A DNA stretch of 64,000 bases from Streptomyces sp. Je 1-79 (GTDB lineage Bacteria > Actinomycetota > Actinomycetes > Streptomycetales > Streptomycetaceae), in NCBI RefSeq assembly GCF_025195125.1, contig NZ_JAMGSL010000001.1, positions 602,026 to 666,025 on the forward strand, given 5' to 3'. How positions within the stretch are numbered: position 1 is the first letter of the stretch; each line of letters begins with the position of its first letter. A program made the translations under genes and the position numbers. Below are positions 34,644 through 43,513 of this stretch, one piece after another. The notes below the pieces were generated by a model, which was given only the letters and a program-made list of their open reading frames with translations, was not told where the DNA came from and searched no databases.

Positions 34644-35333
34644 GTCACCTCCCCGACCGATCCGCCCGAGCCGGCCGATCCCACCGAGCCGACCGAGCCC
34701 ACCGATGCTGTGCCGCTCACTGAGGGAGAGGGAGAGGGCGAGCACGGTGGTGGCGGTGGTGGCGCCCAGGACGGCGCCCGCCAGGACGTCGCCCGGGTAG
34801 TGGACGCCGGTATGGACCCGGGAGTAGCCGACGGCGCAGGCGAGCGCGGTCAGCGGCAGGGCCGCCGGGGGCAGGGCGTAGCCGACGGCGGAGGCGAAGG
34901 CCACCGCCGAGGCCGTGTGCCCGGAGGGGAAGGACGCCGAGGTGGGCATCCGGACGTGCCGGTCGATGACGACACGGGCCGCTTCGCGGTCGGGCCGGGA
35001 GCGGCGTACGAGGCGCTTGCCGAGCAGGTTCGCGGCGGCCGAGGCCATGGCGATCGAGCCGACGCCGAGTGCGGCGGCGCGCCGGGGCCGGCCCGGGACC
35101 AGCGCGAGCGCGGCGGCGACGGCGAAGGAGATCTTGGAGTGGTCGGCGGCGGCGGAGAGCCGCCGCAGTCCGGTGTCGAGGGTCGGTGTCGGTGTCGCGG
35201 CGACCGCGGCGTAGAGGGCGCCGTCGATGGCCCTCAGGTCGCTGAAGACGGCGGCGAGACCGCCGGCGTACCGCCGTCCGGCGCGCCGGGGCTCGTCGGC
35301 CGGGCCCGGTTCCTGCTCGTGCGGGTCGCTCAT
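34635..35333 (-). CDS. PAP2-family phosphatase
   Basis: The 232-residue membrane phosphatase has the three PAP2 motifs in order: KRLVRRSRP, FPSGHTASAVAFA and YSRVHTGVHYPGDV. The membrane helices surround them. It probably dephosphorylates phosphatidic acid, diacylglycerol pyrophosphate or undecaprenyl pyrophosphate. The C-terminus is a Gly/Arg/Leu/Ile repeat (GGLGRLGGIGRLGRIGRGG) encoded by repeated DNA at 34660-34700. Its start overlaps the lipid kinase stop by 4 bases, so the two are co-translated. Confidence 0.9.
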
Positions 35334-36709
35334 CGACCGCTCCTTTCGTTGGTGACTCCGTCTCCGTCCCGCCGCTCCTTCCCGTCCCTCCCCTTCCCCT
35401 GGAAGGCGAGGGTGAGGATGCGGCGCCAGTCGAGCGGAGGGGAGAACGGCGGCGCGCCGGGTCGGTCACGTGGCACGCGTACCCGCAGGGCGCGTCGTCG
35501 AACGGTGCAGGTCACCGGAGGGGGAAGGGTCAGTGCTTCACCGTCCACGGCGACCGGCATGGTGTCGTCGTCGCAGGTGACCTGGACGCGGTGCGCGGTC
35601 AGGACGTTCAGGCTGTCGGAGGCCGAGCCGCGCAGCGCGATGTCCGCCGCCTGCGTCGCGCCTTCCACGCGTACGCCGATGACCCCCAGCTTCCCTTCGT
35701 CCAGGCGCGGTCTGCGGCCGCCGGTGAGGGGGTCCGGCCGGATGTAGATGTTGTTGCTGACCAGGAGCGCCTGCTGGGAGGCGAGACGGGTCCTGCCGAC
35801 GGTCGCGTCGAAGCGCGGTCCGGACTCGTGGAGCAGGTCGGGCATGGCGTCCAGCGCGGTCCCGGCCTTGGCGTCGCGGTACTCGGGGCGTTCCACGACC
35901 CGCGCGTACACCCCGAACGACACGGTGTTGACGAACGTCCGGCCGGCCACGCTCCCGAGGTCGACACGGAGTTCCTCGCCGTCGGTGAGGGCGTCGAGAG
36001 CGAGGGAGGGATCGGCGCGGTCCAGGCCGAGGTCCATCGCGAAGTGGTTGCGGGTGCCCGCGGGGACGACCAGGAACGGCAGGTCGTGCTCGGCGGCGAC
36101 CGCGGCGACATGGGCCTGCGTGCCGTCGCCGCCCGCGACGCCCAGCAGGTCCGCTCCCCCGGACACGGCCTCGCGGGCCAGGGCCGTGGCGTCGAAGCCG
36201 CGGGAGGCGTCCACCAGGATGACCCGGGCACCGAGCTGTTCGGCCTTCTCCACCAGGTCGAACTGGCCGACCTTGCCGCCGCCCGAGGCGGGGTTCATGA
36301 GAATGACCGGCTGCCGCGGAGGCCGACGGGGCTCTGCCCGCATGACGTGCTTCGCGTGCGGCCGCCGCAGGGCCGCCCGGCCGCAGGCGAGCGCCACACC
36401 CCAGAGACAGACCGCGATGAGCGCCGTCACCCAGAGACCGCTGCGTACGAACAGCACGAGCAGACCCACGGGTGCGCCGACCATGAGGACGGCGCCGAGC
36501 CATCGCGGCGGTCCGCGGTGGGCCAGTATCCACCACATGCCCGCAGCCGAGACGACCAGTCCGACCAGACCGCTCAGGACGATCAGCAGCCCACCGCCGC
36601 CGAACGCGAGGATCAGGACGACGACCGCCGCCACGACGGCCACCACGGCGCACCGGGCCCACAACCGCGCATGCGTCGCAGCGTCGTCACCACTTCGGCC
36701 CACAGCCAT
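35330..36709 (-). CDS. diacylglycerol kinase-family lipid kinase with membrane domain
   Basis: The 459-residue protein has four N-terminal membrane helices (ALWARCAVV...VLILAFGG region, LLIVLSGLVGLVVSAAGMWWIL, VLMVGAPVGLLVLFV and LWVTALIAVCLWGVALACG), then a DAGK catalytic domain: VILMNPASGGGKV (nucleotide loop), GGDGTQAHVAAVAAEH near residue 193 and VVPAGTRNHFAMDLGLD. It phosphorylates a lipid such as diacylglycerol. It is fused in an operon with the PAP2 phosphatase, giving a kinase/phosphatase pair that could interconvert the same lipid. ATG 36709 (MAVGRSGDD) has GGTGGGG upstream. Confidence 0.88.
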   Translation of the reverse strand: MAVGRSGDDAATHARLWARCAVVAVVAAVVVLILAFGGGGLLIVLSGLVGLVVSAAGMWWILAHRGPPRWLGAVLMVGAPVGLLVLFVRSGLWVTALIAVCLWGVALACGRAALRRPHAKHVMRAEPRRPPRQPVILMNPASGGGKVGQFDLVEKAEQLGARVILVDASRGFDATALAREAVSGGADLLGVAGGDGTQAHVAAVAAEHDLPFLVVPAGTRNHFAMDLGLDRADPSLALDALTDGEELRVDLGSVAGRTFVNTVSFGVYARVVERPEYRDAKAGTALDAMPDLLHESGPRFDATVGRTRLASQQALLVSNNIYIRPDPLTGGRRPRLDEGKLGVIGVRVEGATQAADIALRGSASDSLNVLTAHRVQVTCDDDTMPVAVDGEALTLPPPVTCTVRRRALRVRVPRDRPGAPPFSPPLDWRRILTLAFQGKGRDGKERRDGDGVTNERSGR

Positions 36710-37072
36710 CGTCCCCACCTCACCGGCCGCCAGGCCACCGCATCGTCATCACGTCAGCTTTCCCGCGCCGGCACTCCGGCGACGCCCCGACAGACCCGTC
36801 CGGGTGACGCCCGCACGCCGCCCCGCAAGGGCCGCACGCCTGCCTCAAGTGTGCCGGTCGGACCACCCTGATGCCCAAGGACACCAGGAGCGCGAGCCGC
36901 CGACCGGAACGTCCGCGGCTCGCCGTCCGACTGCTCCGCACACGTACCCGACACCGCTCGGGTCACTCCTCTCACCCCGTCGAGCCGATCTGGTCGGCCG
37001 ATCGGCCCAGCGGGACCGTGGCCGGACTGCGCGGGCGGGCAAGCGGGCGGGCATGGGTGGTTCACTGACGGC
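36710..37072. other. 363-base divergent gap between the lipid kinase and DUF2278 genes
   Basis: No convincing gene: the open frames here have no family match and atypical composition. A perfect 12-bp palindrome, GGCCGATCGGCC, is at 36996-37007, 66-77 bases before the DUF2278 start, and may be regulatory. Otherwise nothing was seen. Confidence 0.5.
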
Positions 37073-37744
37073 ATGCCTTTCGAACGTTACGGCGTGCTTT
37101 CGGGGACCTTGTACCGTCACCACCGCGACCAGCCGGACAGTCAGGGCCGCTGGTTCCACATCAACCTGGAGGTGGACGCGCCCGCCGGGCGCTACCACTG
37201 CGCGGTCGACGTCGACAGCCACAAGTCCAACGTGGGGGTGCAGTGGAAGACCCTCACTCTCGACGCCGGCGACCTCGGCCCGGCGGCTGTCCTCGCCCCG
37301 GGCTACCACGACCTCGCGGGCACGCCGGCCTCCGGAGCCGTGGACTATCTGCGCCAACCGGCGCTGGTGGACCACTCCGGCGTCCTGTTCCAGCGCCGCC
37401 CGCCGTCCTGGCTGCGAGACCTTCTCGACCTCTTCGGTTCACGGCCGTGGCACGCCGGATCCAACATCGACGCCGCGGCCGAGCTGGAGGCGATCCTGGT
37501 GACCGGGCAGCGCATCCTCGTGTTCGGCGAGCCGTTCGACGACGACCCGGAGGGGGACCTCGGCATGCACAACATCCACCAGAACCAGGGCGACCCGGCC
37601 GGCTCCCAGTGGTGGGCCGAGAACGGGATCTGGCAGGACGGCGCGACGATCACCCAGCGCGCCGACGGCCGGTACGACGTCTTCCTGAACAAGTTCTCGA
37701 GCCAGTCGGCACAGACCGACGGCGCGGGCCACCCCGTCGCGTGA
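37073..37744 (+). CDS. DUF2278 family protein (YukJ-like)
   Basis: The 223-residue protein has YGVLSGTLYRHHRDQPDSQGRWFHINLEVDAPAGRYHCAVDVDSH at the start, PGYHDLAGTPASGAVDYLRQPA, ILVFGEPFDD and MHNIHQNQGD near the end; these are DUF2278 hallmarks. YukJ-type proteins have no known activity; the conserved His, Asp and Gln residues in HNIHQNQGDP suggest a metal site. It starts at ATG 37073, preceded by an isolated promoter region. It is a single gene, convergent with a regulator pseudogene. Confidence 0.85.
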   Translation: MPFERYGVLSGTLYRHHRDQPDSQGRWFHINLEVDAPAGRYHCAVDVDSHKSNVGVQWKTLTLDAGDLGPAAVLAPGYHDLAGTPASGAVDYLRQPALVDHSGVLFQRRPPSWLRDLLDLFGSRPWHAGSNIDAAAELEAILVTGQRILVFGEPFDDDPEGDLGMHNIHQNQGDPAGSQWWAENGIWQDGATITQRADGRYDVFLNKFSSQSAQTDGAGHPVA

Positions 37745-37804
37745 CCCCGTGAGCCCGCCGGCCCCGGTTCACGACCGACCGGGCCCACAGCGCGGGGCGG
37801 CGCC

Positions 37805-38491
37805 TCACAGGGGTCTGTTCGGCCAGTCCAGCAGCCGCGCTCCGATGACGGCGGTCTGGAGCCTGTACCGGTGCACCGGGTGGGCGGGATCGGTGCCGGT
37901 GAGCGTACGGATGCGCTCCAGGCGGTACGTCATCGCCCTGACGCTCGACGAGAGTCGGCGGGCCGCTTCGGCAGTCACGCAGCCGGCCGCGAAAGTACGC
38001 GGTGAGGCTGTCGAGGAGCGGCTGGGCTCCCCCGCGTGCCTGCTCCAGCGGGCTGAGCGTGCTGTGCAACAGGATGCGGCGGTTCTCGAAGCGCGTGAAC
38101 ACGGCGGTCTCCACCTGGCGGGGGACCGGGTCGGCCTCGTCGTACTTGGCGGGGTCCTCGGCAACGGCGACCGCGTGGGCGCGCGAGAGCCGCAGTCCGA
38201 ACCGTTCGGCACGTGCGGCGAGAGGTCCCGGGCCGCCCGCCCCCGCGCAGGAGATCGTCGATGAACTCGCGTCTGGACGCCTCCTCCTGACGGATGACGC
38301 TGTGCTGCGCGTGCTCGTCACCGTCGGCGAAGGCGTCGACAGCCTGCTCGATGACGCTCAGAACGCTGTCGGGGGAGGCCTTGGCGGGCCGGCCCGTGCG
38401 GCTGGCGGCGTGGTGTTCGCGGACCAGGGCGCGCCATCCGTACCCCTTCGCGGCCGCTTCGGCGCCGAGCGCGCGGCGCAGCCGGCTGGTG
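37805..38491 (-). pseudogene. PucR/CdaR-type transcriptional regulator, truncated and frameshifted
   Basis: Three frames give one protein: PDTSRLRRALGAEAAAKGYGWRALVREHHAAS... to SRREFIDDLLRG (about 38240), then LAARAERFGLRLSRAHAVAVAEDP...LLDSLTAYF (about 38000), then FAAGCVTAEAARRLSSSVRAMTYRLERIRTLTGTD ending at 37805. The final block is the PucR C-terminal HTH. Two +1 frameshifts break it, at about 38230 and 38005. The reading enters directly after the stop of the antiporter gene with no start codon, so the N-terminal part is missing. It is a decayed gene next to a duplicated antiporter; a recombination breakpoint near 38,490 is likely. Confidence 0.8.
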
Positions 38492-39739
38492 TCAGGCGTC
38501 GACGGTGACGGTCACGGACTGGCCGTCCTCCTCGGCGTGAACGGGAGAGGGAGCAGCGGGGGAGGGGGCGGCGGGGACGCGGGACTTCGGGCGGCGCGTG
38601 AGGAGGCCGGCCAGTGGCTCGGTGTAGCGGGCGGTGAGCGGGCCGACGACGACCAGGATCAGGACGTAGGCGGTGGCCAGCGGCCCGATCCGCGGCTCGA
38701 CGCCGACGGCGAGTCCGGCGATCACGATGGAGAACTCACCGCGGGCGACGAGGGTGCCGCCCGCTCGCCAGCGGCCCTTTCCCCGAATCCCGGCACGGCG
38801 GGCGGCGTACCAGCCGGTCGCGACCTTGGTGAGCGCGGTGGCGACGGCGAGGAGGAGGGCGGGCAGCAGGACCGGGGGAATGTCGGCCGGATCGGTCGAG
38901 AGGCCGAAGAAGACGAAGAACACCGCGGCGAACAGGTCCCGCAGCGGGGTCAGGAGGCTGGCCGCGCCTTCGGCGACCTCTCCTGACAGGGCGATACCGA
39001 CGAGGAACGCACCCACCGCCGCGGAGACCTGGAGCTCCTGCGCGAGGCCGGCGACGAGCAGGGTGAGGCCGAGGACGACGAGCAGCAGCATCTCGGCGTT
39101 GTCGGACGAGACGGCACGGCTGATCAGCCGTCCGTGGCGCAGCGCCACGTACAGGACGGCGCCCACGGTCCCGAGGGAGATCAGCAGGGTGACCGCGCCC
39201 CCGGCCAGGCTCACACCGGCCAGCAGGGCGGTGAGGATGGGCAGGTAGACGGCCATGGCGAGGTCCTCGATGACCAGGATGCCGAGGACGACGGGCGTCT
39301 CGCGGTTACCGAGCCGGCCGAGGTCGCCGAGGACCTTGGCGATGACGCCGGAGGAGGAGATCCAGGTGACGCCGGCGAGGGCCACCGCGCCCACGGGACC
39401 CCACCCCAGCAGCAGCGCGGCGCCGGCACCGGGTGCGGTGTTGAGGACGAAGTCGACGGCGCCGGAGGGGTATTGGGTCTTGAGACTGGTGACGAGTTCC
39501 GAGGCGCTGTACTCCAGGCCGAGCAGGAGAAGCAGGAGGATGACGCCTATCTCGGCGCCGGTCGCGACGAAGTCCTCGCTCGCCTGGAGCGGCAGGATGC
39601 CGCCGTGACCGAAGGCGAGTCCGGCCAGCAGATACAGGGGTATGGGCGAGAACCCCACGCGCCCGGCGAGGCGGCCGAGCAGGCCCAGGGCCAGGATGAT
39701 GGCTCCGAGTTCGATGAGCAGGGCGGTCGTGTGGTGCAC
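38492..39739 (-). CDS. CPA2-family cation/proton antiporter (KefB/CpeB-like), copy A
   Basis: The 415-residue protein has about 12 membrane helices with the Na+/H+ exchanger fold: GFSPIPLYLLAGLAFGHGG, EIGVILLLLLLGLEYSASEL, WISSSGVIAKVLGDLGRLGNRETPVVLGILVIEDLAMAVYL (containing the conserved IEDLA acid) and VGAFLVGIALSG. It exchanges K+ or Na+ for H+. The start is GTG 39739 after GGAGGA; the longer frame to 40273 has no support. It is highly similar to the antiporter at 40449-41672 (same blocks throughout), so it is a tandem paralogue. It has no RCK domain of its own. Confidence 0.9.
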   Translation of the reverse strand: MHHTTALLIELGAIILALGLLGRLAGRVGFSPIPLYLLAGLAFGHGGILPLQASEDFVATGAEIGVILLLLLLGLEYSASELVTSLKTQYPSGAVDFVLNTAPGAGAALLLGWGPVGAVALAGVTWISSSGVIAKVLGDLGRLGNRETPVVLGILVIEDLAMAVYLPILTALLAGVSLAGGAVTLLISLGTVGAVLYVALRHGRLISRAVSSDNAEMLLLVVLGLTLLVAGLAQELQVSAAVGAFLVGIALSGEVAEGAASLLTPLRDLFAAVFFVFFGLSTDPADIPPVLLPALLLAVATALTKVATGWYAARRAGIRGKGRWRAGGTLVARGEFSIVIAGLAVGVEPRIGPLATAYVLILVVVGPLTARYTEPLAGLLTRRPKSRVPAAPSPAAPSPVHAEEDGQSVTVTVDA

Positions 39740-40076
39740 GGGCGTCGGTCCTCCGGTCGGTTCGGTGACGGCGTCAGTGCCTTCTCGGGTACGAGCGGCC
39801 CGGTGCGGGTGCCCGATGAGGTCGGCGGTGCGGCAGGCGTGTGTCGGCGCCCGGTCGGTTCGCTGAACGGGTGACCGGGTGGCTCTCGGGTACTGAGGGA
39901 GCGGCCCGGCGAAGCGTCGCCTGTGCTCCCGCCTTCGGCACGGGAGGGCGCAACGGAATCGTGGATCGCCCCCGAATCCGGGGAGTCGGCTCAATTCGCC
40001 GTTCCGGGCGCGCCGAAAGCCGGACTTACGGCCGAGGCCGTGGGGAATGGGGCGACGCGTCGCGTGGACGGCGTCG

Positions 40077-40220
40077 TCAGACGCGAAAAGCGGTGCGGCC
40101 GGTATCAGGCACGCTGTCGCGGGGCGAGTTGTCGATACGCGCCGTCCTGGCGGCCGGCCCGAGGCCCGGGAGCAGCGACGGGGCGGAGCGCAGGATCGAG
40201 GTGTGGAGGTATCGACCCAT
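40077..40220 (-). CDS. possible small protein, 47 residues
   Basis: A frame from ATG 40220 reads MGRYLHTSILRSAP...TGRTAFRV and has mostly G/C third positions. AGGGGAG lies about 8 bases upstream. It contains a Ser/Ala/Pro/Arg-rich, basic peptide with no family match. It lies in the gap upstream of antiporter copy A, in the same direction. It could be a leader peptide or chance. Confidence 0.3.
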   Translation of the reverse strand: MGRYLHTSILRSAPSLLPGLGPAARTARIDNSPRDSVPDTGRTAFRV

Positions 40221-40275
40221 GTCCTGTCTCCCCTTCCCCCTGTCGTCCGGATCGGACGGCCCCTCGCCCCCAAGA

Positions 40276-40295
40276 TTGAGCACCTTTCCGCTCAA
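40276..40295. promoter_or_regulatory. inverted repeat TTGAGC-N8-GCTCAA
   Basis: Perfect 6-bp arms lie about 540 bases upstream of antiporter copy A and just upstream of the small frame at 40220. This is a plausible operator or promoter element. Confidence 0.3.
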
Positions 40296-40448
40296 CAGAG
40301 CGCAAGGGCTTGGTAAAGAACTCTAGCGCATGACAAATGCCGCTCACCGTATGACCCGTTGCATGCATGCCGAAAAGGGAGGCCGGCCGGTGACGGCGAG
40401 GCCGGGGATGGCAATTCAGCAAGGCCGACGCTCCGCCTCAGGCCCTGT

Positions 40449-41672
40449 TCATCGGGGCTCGCCGCCCAGGGGTACGGGCATGGGGGCGTCGCTTCCGGAC
40501 GCGGGTGTGCGGGGACCTCGGCGCCGGGCGAGAAGCGCTGCCAAGGGCTCGGTGTAGCGGGCGGACAGCGGGCCGATGACGACCAGGATCAGGACGTAGG
40601 CGGTGGCGAGCGGTCCCATGGCCGGTTCGATGCCCGCGCTGACGGCCAGTCCGGCGATGACGATGGAGAACTCCCCGCGCGCGACCAGTGTCCCGCCCGC
40701 ACGCCACCGTCCCTTGATGCCGACGCCCGCCCGTTGGGCCGCCCAGTACCCGGTCGCGATCTTCGTGAGGGCGGTGACGACCGCCAGCGCGAGGGCCGGA
40801 AGGAGCACCGGCGGGATGCTGGCGGGGTCGGTGTGCAGCCCGAAGAAGACGAAGAACACCGCCGCGAACAGGTCGCGCAGAGGGCTCAGCAGGGCATGGG
40901 CACCCTCGGCGACCTCCCCGGACAGCGCGATGCCGACGAGGAACGCCCCCACCGCGGCCGAGACCTGGAGCTGCTGCGCGATGCCCGCGACCAGCAGGGT
41001 GAGACCGAGGACGACGAGCAGGAGCTTCTCGGGGTCGTCGCTGGAGACGAAGCGGGAGATGAGCCTGCCGTAGCGGACCGCGACGAACAGCACGGCCCCC
41101 GCCACGCCCAGGGCGATGGCCAGGGTCAGGCTGCCGGCGGCGAGACCGACACCGGCCAGCAGGGCGGTGATGATCGGCAGGTAGACGGCCATCGCCAGGT
41201 CCTCGAGGACCAGGATGCTCAGGATGACCGGCGTCTCACGGTTGCCGAGCCGGCCGAGGTCGCCCATCACCTTGGCGATGACGCCGGAGGACGAGATCCA
41301 CGTGACACCGGCCAGGACCACGGCCGCGACCGGACCCCAGCCCATCAGCAGGGCCGCCGCGGCCCCCGGCAGCGCGTTGAGACTGAAGTCGACCAGTCCG
41401 GCCGGGTACTGGGTCTTCAGGTTGGAGACGAGGTCGCTTGCCGTGTACTCCAGCCCCAGCATCAGCAGCAGGAGAATGACGCCGATCTCGGCGCCGATCG
41501 CGACGAACTCCTCGCTCGCTCCCAACGGGAGCAGACCGCCCTCGCCGAACGCGAGCCCGGCCAGAAGATAGAGCGGGATGGGGGAGAACCGGAACCGGCC
41601 GGCGAAGCGGCCCAGCAGACCGAGCCCGAGGATGATCGCCCCGAACTCGATGAGAAAGAGAGCGGAATGCAC
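40449..41672 (-). CDS. CPA2-family cation/proton antiporter (KefB/CpeB-like), copy B
   Basis: The 407-residue protein has about 12 membrane helices: FSPIPLYLLAGLAFGEGGLLP, EIGVILLLLMLGLEYTASDL, WISSSGVIAKVMGDLGRLGNRETPVILSILVLEDLAMAVYL and VGAFLVGIALSGEVAEGA. The acid of LEDLA fits the transport site. The start is GTG 41672, four bases after the RCK_C gene stop, with GGGAG overlapping that stop. The RCK_C protein and this transporter form a two-gene operon, like the CpeA-CpeB pair of Streptomyces. It exports K+ or Na+ in exchange for H+, probably gated by c-di-AMP through the RCK_C protein. Confidence 0.92.
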   Translation of the reverse strand: MHSALFLIEFGAIILGLGLLGRFAGRFRFSPIPLYLLAGLAFGEGGLLPLGASEEFVAIGAEIGVILLLLMLGLEYTASDLVSNLKTQYPAGLVDFSLNALPGAAAALLMGWGPVAAVVLAGVTWISSSGVIAKVMGDLGRLGNRETPVILSILVLEDLAMAVYLPIITALLAGVGLAAGSLTLAIALGVAGAVLFVAVRYGRLISRFVSSDDPEKLLLVVLGLTLLVAGIAQQLQVSAAVGAFLVGIALSGEVAEGAHALLSPLRDLFAAVFFVFFGLHTDPASIPPVLLPALALAVVTALTKIATGYWAAQRAGVGIKGRWRAGGTLVARGEFSIVIAGLAVSAGIEPAMGPLATAYVLILVVIGPLSARYTEPLAALLARRRGPRTPASGSDAPMPVPLGGEPR

Positions 41673-41676
41673 CCGG

Positions 41677-42147
41677 TCACTCCCGTCCGAGTATCGAAGC
41701 GGCGGCGTCGACACCCTCACGGGTACCGATGACGATCAGGGTGTCCCCGCCCGCCAGACGGAAGTCCGGCGCCGGCGAGGGAATCGCCTCCGCCCGCCTC
41801 AGTACCGCGACGATCGACGCGCCGGTCTCCGTGCGCATCCGCATCTCGCCGAGCAGCCGCCCGTTCCAGTGGCCGTGCGCGGACAGTTCGATCCTCTCGG
41901 CCACCAGCCCCAGGTCGGTGGTGTGCAAGACGTTCGGGCTGTGGTGGGCGGGCATCAGCGCGTCGATCAGGGAGGCCGTCTCCGCACCCGTCAGATGCAG
42001 GGACTGCGCGCAGGCGTCGGGATCGTCCGCCCGGTAGACATTCACCGACCGGGTGCCGTCCCGATGGGCGATCACCGACAGATGGCGGTGCTCGCGCGTG
42101 GTGAGGTCGTACTGGACACCGATGCCGGGCAGCGGCGTCGTACGCAT
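41677..42147 (-). CDS. RCK_C (TrkA-C) domain protein, candidate c-di-AMP sensor (CpeA-like)
   Basis: The 156-residue protein has an N-terminal beta-rich half (LPGIGVQYDLTTREHRHLSVIAHRDGTRSVNVYR) found in the TrkA-C proteins that pair with CPA2 antiporters, then an RCK_C domain from about residue 78 (LGLVAERIELSAHGHWNGRLLGEM, GASIVAVLRR, FRLAGGDTLIVIGTREGVDAAASIL). In Streptomyces such a protein, CpeA, binds c-di-AMP and regulates its antiporter. The start is ATG 42147 (MRTTPLPGIG); a longer frame reaches 42300. The downstream antiporter begins four bases after its stop. c-di-AMP binding is inferred from the family. Confidence 0.88.
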   Translation of the reverse strand: MRTTPLPGIGVQYDLTTREHRHLSVIAHRDGTRSVNVYRADDPDACAQSLHLTGAETASLIDALMPAHHSPNVLHTTDLGLVAERIELSAHGHWNGRLLGEMRMRTETGASIVAVLRRAEAIPSPAPDFRLAGGDTLIVIGTREGVDAAASILGRE

Positions 42148-42344
42148 CCGTGGTGCAGGCACAAGCCCATCCCTCTCATGGTCGATCTGTACGACGGTAC
42201 GGGCGCGCCCCGGAACCCGAGGACGGTCCGGCGCGGCGAGGCCCCATGGTGCCACCTGCCGGGCGGGGCGGAATATGAGTGTCGGCACGGATGGACCCAC
42301 TCCCGCCGACCGCGCGAGGATGCGCCGGGGAAGGCACGGCTGAA

Positions 42345-42447
42345 CCGCGCGAGTTGCACGACGAGGTCGGTCAGACGTTCACCGCCGCCCTGCTCCAGAT
42401 CAACCACGCGGCCGACCGCGTACCGCCACCCGTGCGAGCCGACCTGG
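42345..42447 (+). pseudogene. fragment of a HisKA_3 histidine kinase
   Basis: The frame reads PRELHDEVGQTFTAALLQINHAADRVPPPVRADL; ELHDEVGQ is the phosphoacceptor H-box of HisKA_3 sensor kinases, followed by the usual second helix. Both sides lack the rest: no PAS or GAF part before, no ATPase domain after. It is a relic inside the 430-base gap 42148-42577, which otherwise holds no gene. Confidence 0.65.
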
Positions 42448-42577
42448 TGAAGCCGAGGCCTCCGCCGTACGGTGGAACGCCCCGGCGGACGGCGGACGGG
42501 CGCGCGGTCGCGGTCGGCGACGGGGTTGAACACGTCTCCGGACGGCGACGCCTGCGCCATCGCGCCGGCCGGTCCCG

Positions 42578-42892
42578 CTAGCGCTGCCGGTCCGGCTGCG
42601 GCGCGGCACTGTCCGGGGCAGGGGCGGTCGTCGGGTCGCCCTGGGCGTCGATCTCGGCCTGGAGCGCCCGAGCCTGCACTTCGAGCTCCGCGATCCTGGC
42701 TTCGCGCTGGTCGGCCACCGCCGTGATCCGCGCCGTCTCCGCCGCGATCACGGCGCACGCCCGGTCGACGGCGGCGTCCAACTCCTCGTCGCCGGCGACG
42801 AGGGCGAAGTCCTCCAGCGCGCGCTTCACGGCCTCGGAGCCTCCGCGGGCGTAGATCTGCTGGAGCGTGTCCTGGTCGAGGCGGTCTGTCAC
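42578..42892 (-). CDS. hypothetical coiled-coil protein
   Basis: The 104-residue acidic protein begins TDRLDQDTLQQIYARGGSEAVKRALEDFALVAGDEELDAAVDRA, then a helix ITAVADQREARIAELEVQARALQAEIDAQ with a heptad pattern, so it is predicted to be a short coiled coil, and ends in a Pro/Ala/Asp tail. No domain was recognised. Codon usage is that of a real gene. It may be a DNA- or partner-binding accessory protein, but no function can be assigned. Confidence 0.6.
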   Translation of the reverse strand: MTDRLDQDTLQQIYARGGSEAVKRALEDFALVAGDEELDAAVDRACAVIAAETARITAVADQREARIAELEVQARALQAEIDAQGDPTTAPAPDSAAPQPDRQR

Positions 42893-43042
42893 GGTCAGTT
42901 GCTGCCTTCCGGGGCTGCGGTCCCTGACGGGGCGGGGTCGGTCCGACCCGCACGAACGTATCCCATCGACGGGATGCCCACGTGCCGCCCAGCTCGTAGC
43001 CCAGCTCGACCCCCACAGCCGCGGCGATCCGTCGGCCGGGGG

Positions 43043-43513
43043 TCAGGCAGTGGGGCGGAAGCGGGACGAGCGGGAGAAGTAGGCGTGGGCCTCGGGGAAG
43101 TACATCGCGACGACGACGGCCGCGGCCAGCACGTCGGGCAGGCAGTTGACGGCCGCCCACCAGCCAGGCTCCACGCCGTCCATGCTGAAGTCGCCGACCC
43201 GGAACAGCAGAAGCAGCACGCCCGCGAAGGTCAGGACGGCCCGTGCCCATCCGCGTCCGGCCCGCATGCGTGCCGCCACGGCCAGCCAAGCACCGAGGAG
43301 AAGGGCCAGCACAGCGGCCGCCACGGCGAGTTGGCCGACCGCCGAGCTCCGACCGGAGAACTCGGTCAGCTCGTCCAGACCCGTGGGCGGCACCACGAAG
43401 ACGCCCAGCAGCCAGACCAGCACTTCCGCCGCGACGGCTGCCAGCGTGAGCGCCCAGGCGGCCTCGATCTGTCCCGGGCGCTTCGGGCCCGTGCTCGCGA
43501 AACCGGTCGTCAT
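43043..43513 (-). CDS. four-helix membrane protein of unknown function
   Basis: The 156-residue protein has four predicted helices (ALTLAAVAAEVLVWLLGVFVV, GQLAVAAAVLALLLGAWLAVAAR, WARAVLTFAGVLLLLFRV and WAAVNCLPDVLAAAVVVAMYF) and a basic C-terminal tail (AHAYFSRSSRFRP). ATG 43513 with GGGAGG five bases upstream is preferred to the longer frame. The layout resembles DoxX-like or DUF-type small membrane proteins but no family is certain. Confidence 0.65.
   Translation of the reverse strand: MTTGFASTGPKRPGQIEAAWALTLAAVAAEVLVWLLGVFVVPPTGLDELTEFSGRSSAVGQLAVAAAVLALLLGAWLAVAARMRAGRGWARAVLTFAGVLLLLFRVGDFSMDGVEPGWWAAVNCLPDVLAAAVVVAMYFPEAHAYFSRSSRFRPTA

Larger units (their letters stand above)
39740..40448. 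other. 709-base gap between the two antiporters
   Basis: No gene of recognised family lies here. A small frame, 40077-40220, is listed separately. An inverted repeat TTGAGC-N8-GCTCAA is at 40276-40295. A GC-poorer stretch near 40300-40340 (AAAGAACTC, GACAAATGC) is promoter-like. The region may be remnant DNA left by the duplication. Confidence 0.4.

Noticed and set aside
36871..37068. Small plus-strand frame before DUF2278
   Set aside because: No ribosome-binding site, Arg/Ser-rich product, and it ends just before the DUF2278 start with no sign of coupling.
39841..40326. Plus-strand frame in the gap between antiporters
   Set aside because: Basic, repetitive composition, no ribosome-binding site and no family; kept only as part of the gap description.
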